Part shown: one piece after another, positions 56,175 to 64,000 of the stretch | How the letters are laid out: each line of letters starts with the position of its first letter | Position numbering within the stretch: position 1 is the first letter of the stretch | Source of the DNA: Meconema thalassinum | Lineage: Eukaryota > Arthropoda > Insecta > Orthoptera > Tettigoniidae | Assembly: GCA_946902985.2 (NCBI GenBank) | Contig: OX336389.2 | Coordinates: 978,518,084 to 978,582,083 of the forward strand | Direction of reading: 5' to 3' | Length of the DNA stretch: 64,000 nt | Translations under genes and position numbers: made by a program | The notes under the pieces: model-generated | What the model was told of the DNA's origin: nothing | Seen by the model: the letters and a program-made list of their open reading frames with translations, nothing else | Database searches by the model: none

Positions 56175-56546
56175 CTGTTTATGTTCGACGATAATTATAA
56201 CTATTTTATGTTCGAACATAAATATTCATAAATATCTGTCGAGATTTCACCAGTTTTATATACTGAACAGAGAGCATGGGATGCAGAGAATACCTTGTAT
56301 TTGACCATGGCCTCCTGGAATACCTCACTATGACACTCGCCACGCAGTGAAATTTAAAATAGGGGGCCATGGAAGAGAGCGCAGGTGCGATGCTATCCTC
56401 ACCTAATTGGTCACACAACTGTTTCTTGAGCTCTGATTGGTGGGAGAAACTGTATCATAATGAAAACTTGTACTATGATGAGCCTCATTATAGTACAGTT
56501 TTCTGACATAATATTTACATTTCGCCAGTGTCGAACATAAACATAT
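56175..56546. mobile_element. Possible MITE with TGTTTATGTTCGAC ends
   Basis: TGTTTATGTTCGAC at 56176 and its reverse GTCGAACATAAACA at 56531 bound about 370 bp. Related TATGTTCGAACATA lies just inside the left end. No coding capacity, no clear duplication. Confidence 0.5.
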
Positions 56547-58190
56547 TAACCAATCTTCTTTACACTGTTTTATGAGTTAACACCACATCAAAACTGATGA
56601 GGATTTATTTTAGTTGGACACAGAAGCTTATTTATTAATGTAATAGACATCTATGATTGATGAAACCCATAAGATTGCCTCTCTCACCTTTCAGAAAATA
56701 ACTAAAATTTTAATTCTGCGATTAATGTAACTAATCCACGTGTGTTTCTATTACACAACAATTAAGGGTAACTCCAGCATATCTTCTAGATTTTTGATGT
56801 GTCTGGTGAGTGGTTTTGTTACTGCTTCTGCAGGTATCACCCTTCTGAAAGATGTCTCATCGTTTCTAATTCTATTCTTAGTCCTCTGCCAGAGGAGAAA
56901 TAGTTTTGCAACGCATGAATACAGTGCTGTAGCTGCTGAATTTTCTAAAAATAATTATGGAATGATGGGAAGAAAAAAAAATATAGCCTATTCTAAAATA
57001 ACAACATACGCATAAAATGAAACCATTCTGATGAACTTAATATGCTTCAAATTCAGAGTACAAATGCGTTCACCATTTGGTGCTTCGTTCATTTGTATAT
57101 TTGGACCAAAATGTAGACCTCTGAAATAAATTTTAATGTTGGACTTTGCTCCACAGAACAAGAGCACACAGCCACCCATAGGACCAGTGTGTGTGAAGAT
57201 TTTAGAACCTGTAATTACAGTTCTACATCAGTAATGGCATTACTACATATTCGACCAACTGAATACTTGCCACTGCACCAGTAACTAACATGTGCAAGAA
57301 CTGATCTTTTTTGAATACGGTACCAATAATTTGAAATTCAAGGAAGGGGAAAATATTAAAGCTTAGACACGTTGCCATGAGCCATGACATTTTTAATCTA
57401 CCGCAATGTAAAATGAATTATTAACACTCCTCAAGAACTTGAGTACACATATGCAATAGGCTCATGGTACTGTATGTATCTCTGCAAGATGTAATCAAGT
57501 TGAAAACATTACGGTAACATAGACTCTTACCTGGTCATTTCTCAGGAGAGTAGGCCAAATTGCCACATTCATCTGCTATTTCGAGAACAGCAATTTACGA
57601 TTTGTTTGTTCACAGAATTTGGTAGGCCTACCTGTGGAATAAATAATAGTGAAAGTGTAATTAATATGTCAAGTAGAATATCACCTGTACACTGCATCTA
57701 ATATCAATTCAAAACTAGGCTACCGGTACGGTATATTTTTCACAGGCACTACAGAAACAAGTTTTCACTTAAACTCTTAAAATAAGCGTACTTACTTGGC
57801 GTAGCAGAAGAAGAACTGTTCACTTCTCATTACCAAGAAGACGATTTGATGAAAGAAAGATGAGAAAGAACACAACATTAGCTTATTATAAAATATTAAT
57901 ATACGGCCAATATTGTTTACACCAAGCACGACATAAACAGAGCGTCCATGTTGGTAAATGCCGCCAACCCAGTAGAAATAATGTTTATTTAATGATAAGT
58001 GCCGTAATTATCGTCAGTGAGCAAGATAATTGCAAGGAAATGTCAATTAGGAATTATGTGTATATTTATTGACTAAATATAGGGATATATTTGCAATTTA
58101 ATTACAACGTGTATCATGCATATGTTCGCAAGACGATATACAGCGCTCCATATGGCTGGCCGCGCAACTACACCGATGGTACCAAATAAT
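56547..58190. other. Gene-free stretch
   Basis: Short frames (56740-57015 plus, 57860-58072 plus) show no domain. It would be intronic if the DUF7869-like halves are one gene. Confidence 0.4.
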
Positions 58191-58192
58191 CC

Positions 58193-59229
58193 CTATCTGG
58201 TTGACACCCCCTGTACACTACTATCCTTGCACCATGCCACATACACTTTATACATGTGAAGGATCGACCGGAATGAGGACTCTACATACGTCTTCTTGTA
58301 ACTGGCCCTACAGTAGTGACTGGGAACTTTCGGCAGATGATCTAGCCACTCTTTCACATTGTCACAAGCAGTAACACGCTTTCTCTTTGCAACTGGTTCA
58401 TTTGAGTCTACTGCATGCTCACACTCATTGAATTGAGAACAGTCATCGTCGCTTGTCCACCTTTTAAACATATCTTCGCCAATCGCTAGAGTATTTATAA
58501 AAGAAGTTCTGCATACTCTCATCTTTTCGCCTGATGGTTTTCTTAAAAATACATCATGGCCTGTGTTCTTCCTCGCTCATCTGTTATTTCAGAGCAACGA
58601 AATTTGCGTTCAGATTTCTTAGTTGTGGTAGTGTGTTTGCATCTAGGCAAAACTTGTTTGGATTCCCTTAAACGATTTTGAACCACCTTATCCTCAGTCT
58701 TCTGAAATCCTAGGTATTCCAGCCCCTTGAGTCTTTTATTTTTATTTATCTTCCTCTTCGTACCACATTCTATAATGTTTGGATTGTCGACGTCCTCACA
58801 GTATTCCCTATCCATTTCTTCTGCATCACAGATCCTTTCTCCTTTCCCCGTTGAGTCTTTTTCATTTCTTTCATCTATGCCACACACTTCATTTGGATGT
58901 TCTTTTTCCAGAGAATCTTCCACACACAGTTCACCATTAACTTCAAGTTGTAATAGATGTTTGAATAGCTTGTTCTTTGTCACAGCTACTATTTACATGG
59001 TTGCTTTCCTCAACTATATCCCCTACTTCACTAACATTTTGTGTCTCTTGAACTGCAACATTTAATAATTCAATAAGCTCGGGACCTAGTTCGAACATTA
59101 TAGTGTCATTGTGAAAATGCTGTATGTCATTGTGTGTCTCTGTATTGCTGGTATTTTGTTTATTCTGCTCCTGGACCATCTGCACCATCACATTTCCTCG
59201 TGAGAGCATTCTGAGAGAGAGAAAAGGCA
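58193..59229 (-). pseudogene. DUF7869-like protein, N-terminal half
   Basis: On the minus strand GTGCCTTTTCTCTCTCTCAG is a very good splice acceptor just before ATGCTCTCACGAGGAAATG. The frames then give FELGPELIELLNVAVQE, a frame change near 58960, KRKINKNKRLKGLEYLGFQK, VLPRCKHTTTTKKSERKFRC, a frame change near 58544 (T-run), KPSGEKMRVCRTSFINTLAI, VKEWLDHLPKVPSHYCR, SYKKTYVESSFRSILHMYKV. This is the usual N-terminal part of DUF7869-type proteins (R.CK.FF..TL.I, H.....SHY.R). The reading ends at 58193; the family continues at 51233. No clear donor is seen. Confidence 0.6.
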
Positions 59230-59589
59230 CAATTTAGAATGTATCGTTCGCTTGCATCACTTTGCTACAGTAGGCCTAGGCCTAATGATTGACTTTTGAT
59301 GTTGAATTGCAATGCACTTCAATTCCCTCCATATTCTTAATTGAGAAGCCACTTTATCATAATACAGTGAAACTAAATCGACATAATACTTACTTGGCAA
59401 TATAATGTATGGCAGTTTCTCTTGCAGTGATAATGCATTCGGAACACAATAATGCAGGCTAATGAAAGGTACTGACTATTGGACATTCCTCGCAAACAGC
59501 AAACAATGGACTAATCGACTGCTTATAAAAATACCGCGACACACACACTTAACAGTTCAGAACTAAAGTCACAGAGTAAAGCAAAATCG

Positions 59590-59837
59590 CCTATGTGACA
59601 CCCAGACTTAGAATAATGACGTTGCATAATCAGCTATGTGCACGCCTTGTCACTTAGGAGGTATTGCAGACCTACTATATGACACGCGCACATCGGAGAT
59701 ATTGTTTTCGTTAAATTTGATTGGCCAGATATTTATTTTCACATAGGAGCTTTTTCCATGTGATGCGTCATGGCTCCAAATATTTAACAAAGCAATAACC
59801 TAAAACGGACGAAAATGTCACATAGGAGGTTTTGCAG
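59590..59837. repeat. CACATAGGAG boxes, distal cluster
   Basis: GTCACTTAGGAGGTATTGCA (59649), TCACATAGGAGCTTTTTCC (59739) and GTCACATAGGAGGTTTTGCA (59817) are direct copies; CCTATGTGAC at 59590 is reversed. The last one continues GGAACAACGACGATAT and matches 49772-49810 (minus) at 31 of 34 positions. They lie just upstream of the DUF7869-like gene. Confidence 0.6.
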
Positions 59838-59839
59838 GA

Positions 59840-60403
59840 ACAACGACGATATATAACTTAGAATAGTTTCCTCCATCATGGATGTTGCTTTCTGCCAACA
59901 GCTGCTTACTGCATATTACAAGGCTGTAGAATGGTTGGTTAGACAGTCTTTCATGTTGTGATCACCATGAGAGGTAGTAGTCAAGTGAAAATATTCTTGC
60001 TAAGGGTCTCCTTATATACCCTAAACAAGGCCATCCAAACAGCTGGTTTGCTTTATTGTTTAAAACAAGATTTATCTTGTCGCATGACGTAACAAAAAGT
60101 TCAATGGTGCAACTGTATGTAAATGTTGCATCAGCTGAAATCATACCATACAGGTGTTTAACATTCTACGATTGAATTAGCGAACAGGTTGTAACTTGTA
60201 AAAGTGTATGAGAAATAGAATTGTGGGTAACCGTTAAAGCATGCTTTCCAACCCCAGGTCATAATATACGGATGTAAACGAACAATACCCTCACTTTTAT
60301 ACCTAACCGAACCGAAACCAATTCGCGCCCACTTTTGTGCACACTTTTGCTCGCACATTGCTCCAATTTTGCTCCCACCTTGCTACCACTTTTACATTCA
60401 CTT
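59840..60403. other. Gene-free stretch before polymerase copy 2
   Basis: A short irregular repeat of CACTTTTGCTC/CCACCTTGCT words lies at 60330-60400. No gene. Confidence 0.4.
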
Positions 60404-60707
60404 TAAATCGTGTGCTAAAGTTTGAACAGAAACCATGGCTCAAGTCATACGTTGATTTTAATAACAACCTTCGAAAACAGCCCATAAATGACTTTCAGAA
60501 AAGTCTGTACAAATTATTTAATAATGCAATCTTTAGAAAAACAATGGAAAATATTCATAAAAGAATAGATATACGTCTTGTAACTGACGGCAAAAATCCT
60601 GAAAAGCTAATAGCTAAACCAAAATTTATCGACTGAACAATTTATGGTCCTAACCTAGCTGCTTTCCACATGACTAAACATAGCATTGTATTCAATAAGC
60701 CTATATA
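60404..60707 (+). pseudogene. Polinton-like DNA polymerase, partial copy 2, first part
   Basis: From RVLKFEQKPWLKSYVDFN through LYKLFNNAIFRKTMENIHKR and IDIRLVTDGKNPEKLIAKPK, a stop at 60636, TIYGPNLAAFHMTKHSIVF. It is closely similar to minus-strand 40240-40570. The N-terminal two thirds are absent. A 365-bp MITE interrupts it at 60708. Confidence 0.8.
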
Positions 60708-61072
60708 CAGGGTGAACAAAAAATGCCGCACTTGGAGGTTGGCATGCGGTTCCTCGTCGAAATTCACGACAAAAGTTTATGTTCCAAATTCTAGTTCCGC
60801 CAATAGGTTTAACAGAAATGCGTGTTACGAAAAGAGGCTCAGGCAACGCTGTAACTGCATGCACTGTGGCCAAAAGCAGGTCGCAGGCACTCAGCCGGAG
60901 CTTTCTCTGTACATTCCCACGCACTGCAGGATGTGACTGTTGCCAGCTCCTCGTTTTCATACTTGTGTTTTCAAACAGCACCCGATCCGATTTTGCTATA
61001 TAAACTTTTGTCTTGCAATTAGATGCGGAATCGCATGCCAACCTCCAAGTGCGGCATTTTATGTTCACCCTG
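60708..61072. mobile_element. 365-bp MITE with 45-bp TIRs and TA duplication
   Basis: Ends CAGGGTGAACAAAAAATGCC and (reversed) CAGGGTGAACATAAAATGCC, continuing GCACTTGGAGGTTGGCATGC on both arms; TA at 60706-60707 and 61073-61074. Comparison with copy 1 confirms the empty site. Tc1/mariner-type non-autonomous element. Confidence 0.9.
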
Positions 61073-61126
61073 TATTTTGGAATGTGCATGCTAGATATTT
61101 CAAAAACTCTCATGCATTCCCACCAC

Positions 61127-63284
61127 CATACCTGCCAACTTTTGAAAACGGCTATCAGTAAAACTCACGCGCGACAAAAAAAATCTAACGATTTTCGACA
61201 TACCCCGGCTTGACGAAAATAATAATACTTCTGGGCTACAAAATACAATAATTCATGCTTTAAACAGGATACTTCAATGAAATCATATCTACTTACATGA
61301 TTTGTAGATGAACATAACAATCAAGAAGAAATCCATGTTAATCAGCAGCAGGCGTGGTGAATATTGGTTTGGAGCAGACATAACAGGACTTCCTTGATAG
61401 ATTAAGCTGATATACGATAATTGAAAAAGGCTTTAAACAATAAAACTTGTTTAACGTAACACAGGCAAGAAATAATATAATACACACTGCAAATCACATG
61501 CTAGTTCGACTTTTAAGTCATGGTTGTGGCCTTTTTAGCTTCCTGCAAACAGTCTTGAGAAAATGATTTGTCATAACAGGGACCAGAACTCCTGGTCTTC
61601 AAAATAGAAATAGACTGCAGAGATTCATTGGACATGGATGACCTGAACTGTGTTCTATTTTTCTTCACAAGGCTAAAAAAACCGTTCACATTCTGCATTG
61701 CTATGGGGTATGGTGAGAATAGAGAGCAATACTCTAGAAATTCGGTTATACTTAAGAAGTCCATCGGCTCCACGAATTCTTGATATTTGTGCCCAACGGG
61801 AATCACTTGCAGCATCTTGATGTGCAGCCAAAGTGTCATCTACCTGAAGAGCTGTGAACTGCCTCTGAAGCTCATTCACCACCTCATCTGTAGTTTCATT
61901 CTCTTCCTTGCATAACATGATAGGAAACTTTTCCAAGAAAAAACGAATGGAAGATAACGGTGCATCTTCAATTTTGTCTAACCTAGCAACTTGAGCATTC
62001 TTTAACACATCATCCTTGAGTGGAAACTTGTTGATGATGTAGTAACAGGCAGTATAAAAGTAGTTTCTCACTGATGAAAAGAAAAGGGATTTATCTGTAT
62101 CCGGTCACTTAACAACTTCAGATGATGCATTTTTTGCCATTTTATTTACAATACATGTCGTTTTCGTGCGACCACAACTATATTTCTTTGCAACTTCTGA
62201 TGTGGGAAACATCTTCTTAAATAAAGCACCAGCATGATCAGCCGCACTTAAGGGCACATTGTGTTCCACCAAAAAGGAAGTAAACAGACACTCGGCCCTA
62301 ATTACGTCACTGTCAACGTTTCCAGACTTAGCAAAAAAGGTGTTGATTTTCTTGCTATCTTCCTTCGATTTAACATAACTAATGTGTTTACCGCACTTCA
62401 CATGATTACTTAAATAGTTTTTTCCACCATGTGCAATATTAATATCACACCCACATACCGTGCAAAAGGCAAATTTTTCTCCGTTTCTTGATTTTAGTAT
62501 GCACGGAAAATCAACCGAGTATGATTCTTTAAATGTCTGGAAGTACTGTTTCTTGTTGGATTTGTTCATTCTCGATATCTACTGAAACATCGAAAGGAAC
62601 CTGGATCACTGAACGTCACATAAAATTATAACATAACATAAAACACTTAAAACATGTCAAAACACACAAAGTCTTAAACCATTAAATGAACACGACGCCA
62701 ACCTCGTGAAGAAAGAATATGCACATGGTAGAAAAAAACACACACACACACACACGTGGAACGAATGTAATTAGTCCAAGGAATACAGGAAACTGCGAAG
62801 CACGAAGTTATAGCACAAAAACTCGAAAGCTTCATTAAAATATGCCATAACCTTAAAAGACGAAAACATTCAAGGAACGCCAACTTCGCGAACAATGAAC
62901 AACTAACGTGGTCAAAGAATATGGTTTAAATCGCAACGAGCGAACGGAGCAGAACAAAGAATATGCGAAGCAGAGCCTGTCGACACCTAAGATTCACATG
63001 GAAGAACGGTTATCCCGGCTTCAAATTCAATTACAATGACGACACAACCATCACATGGTTAAAAGTACGAATCATATTAAAGAACGAGTTATCGACTATC
63101 GTGGACTTGCCTTCGACCCACGCAAACAATCGATTGTACGGAAGTGGGCGGTATTATCGAATGTAAATTATAGTTTCAAATTTTTGTCCGCGAAATCGTA
63201 AAATGACACCGTTCATCCGTAAAACCGTAAAATGCTGCAATTTCCGTAAATTTTACGGATAAACCGTAAAAGTTGGCAGGTATG
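61127..63284 (-). mobile_element. hAT-like element with internally deleted transposase
   Basis: Ends CATACCTGCCAACTTTT at 61127 and reversed at 63284; flanks CACCAC and CACCAT look like a partial target duplication, and copy 1 shows the uninterrupted site. The right interior has repeated CCGTAAAATG/TTTTACGGATAAACCGTAAA words. It carries a minus-strand hAT transposase relic. Confidence 0.75.
61513..62569 (-). pseudogene. hAT transposase, catalytic core deleted
   Basis: The N-terminal 154 codons (62569-62105) contain a BED-type finger: FAFCTVCGCDINIAHGGKNY with NHVKCGKH, then DHAGALFKKMFPTSEVAKKY. A stop follows, and after the missing core the C-terminal dimerisation region reads NYFYTACYYIINKFPLKDDV, SRVLLSILTIPHSNAECERF (hAT signature) and, in another frame, GFFSLVKKNRTQFRSSMSNE. 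A whole hAT transposase is about 600 residues; here about 300 remain, lacking the DDE core. Confidence 0.75.
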
Positions 63285-63793
63285 CACCATTATGATGTCC
63301 TGCTACCCCATTATGGGGTCAAAAATCTCAAACTAATGTATATGGACTCGTTTATTTATTGTTGATCAAGACAAGTTGAATTTTCTAGAACACCTGGACA
63401 CATCTGATTATCCTACTAATCACATGTTACTCTACATCCAACAAGAAAACTTTGGGAAAATTTAAAGACGACGCTTGTGGACGTATTATTGGACTTAGAG
63501 CTAAAATGTATGCTTTAGACATAGATGGAATAGAAATAAAAAAGATTAAAGGTATTAGCAGTGGCGTTGTCAAAAATTGTATAAGTTTTCAAGGCTTTAA
63601 CGATTGTAACATGAAAAACGAGGTAAAAAGAATACAGGTGAACATTATTGCTTCTACACAACATAACATATCATCTATAAAACTAAACAAAATTGCTTTG
63701 TGTCCTCGTGATGATAAAAGAGTAATTGATTCTAACGGTACGGTATAGCTACACATGCCTATGGTCATTACTCAACAGTTGACCATACTTAAA
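63285..63793 (+). pseudogene. Polinton-like DNA polymerase, partial copy 2, C-terminus
   Basis: Continues the copy after the hAT element: LMYMDSFIY at 63334-63360 lacks two residues of the Pol C site found in copy 1, with a further small deletion after it. From 63452 GKFKDDACGRIIGLRAKMYA, LDIDGIEIKKIKG and SSIKLNKIALCPRDDKRV run openly to a stop at 63746. Both copies have thus lost the polymerase active site in different ways. Confidence 0.8.
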
Positions 63794-64000
63794 TGGTTAA
63801 GTTATGGATAACAAAATCTCAAAATTTACAACAAGAAAAAATTGTGGAAAAAAAAGTACGGTATGTGGAATACTTAATAAATAAAAATATTGTATGGACA
63901 CTGCTTGTACTTTTTAATTACTACCCACATTGTCACTCTTTATCCAATTGTTAACCCCTATCAGAAATATTGGTAGAATGCCCTTAGGTAGCCAAAACTA
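63794..64000 (+). mobile_element. Polinton-like copy 2, sequence downstream of polymerase
   Basis: Matches, in reverse, the end of copy 1 near 39650 and then 34177-33990. The element continues past the window. Confidence 0.7.

Noticed and set aside
60722..61113. Minus- and plus-strand ORFs in the 365-bp MITE
   Set aside because: They read through the inverted repeats in both directions and give near-identical peptides (CRTWRLACDS/CRTWRLACGS), a sign of palindromic DNA and not of a gene.

Overview
This is eukaryotic, repeat-dominated DNA, almost certainly from an arthropod. Every recognisable protein family here is an invertebrate-type mobile element: BEL/Pao LTR retrotransposon, APE-type LINEs, a Polinton/adintovirus-like DNA polymerase, piggyBac, hAT, pogo-like and Tc1-like elements, and tRNA-derived SINEs. 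A degenerate CCTAA tract resembles the insect telomere unit. A large-genome polyneopteran insect (orthopteran or relative) is my inference, not something the sequence proves. I see no bacterial-style operons, no CRISPR array, no rRNA and no intact tRNA gene.

Layout. 1-17.4 kb is one old BEL/Pao element broken into four pieces. A 5.85-kb TA-flanked inverted-repeat transposon (2263-8111), itself full of smaller insertions, sits in it. Only 87 bp further on lies a 5-kb LINE (8199-13186) whose 5' end is a 66-bp tandem array. A CpG-rich degenerate repeat block replaces part of the integrase. 17.4-21.7 kb holds the best host-gene candidate, a 219-bp exon on the minus strand (18485-18703), plus two adjacent inverted-repeat transposons and SINE/LINE debris. 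21.7-27.2 kb appears to be an old retroelement with a 128-bp minisatellite near its end, split by a younger minus-strand LINE with a long open frame. 28.8-32.1 kb is a second LINE of the same family with a perfect 15-bp target duplication, interrupted by a SINE.

34-50 kb is a decayed Polinton-like type B DNA polymerase on the minus strand, opened by five insertions: a 5.5-kb unidentified unit, a piggyBac remnant at TTAA, a 54-bp LINE tail, a 276-bp dispersed repeat, and a CR1-like LINE with an esterase-type ORF1 that itself carries a SINE. 50-60 kb holds a minus-strand gene of a family I recall as DUF7869, split into two halves by 7 kb, with short CACATAGGAG boxes outside both ends. 60.4-64 kb is a second, inverted copy of the 3' part of the Polinton polymerase, carrying a 365-bp MITE and a hAT relic.

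Almost all coding capacity is dead. The longest open frame is the LINE reverse transcriptase at 24320-26437. The elements do not act as a pathway; they record a history in which nesting order, target duplications and flank matching let relative ages be read directly. The most unusual points are the LINE 5' monomer array with a 462-bp higher-order period, the unassigned 5.85-kb TIR transposon, the split DUF7869-like gene with its flanking boxes, and the head-out inverted Polinton polymerase copies.
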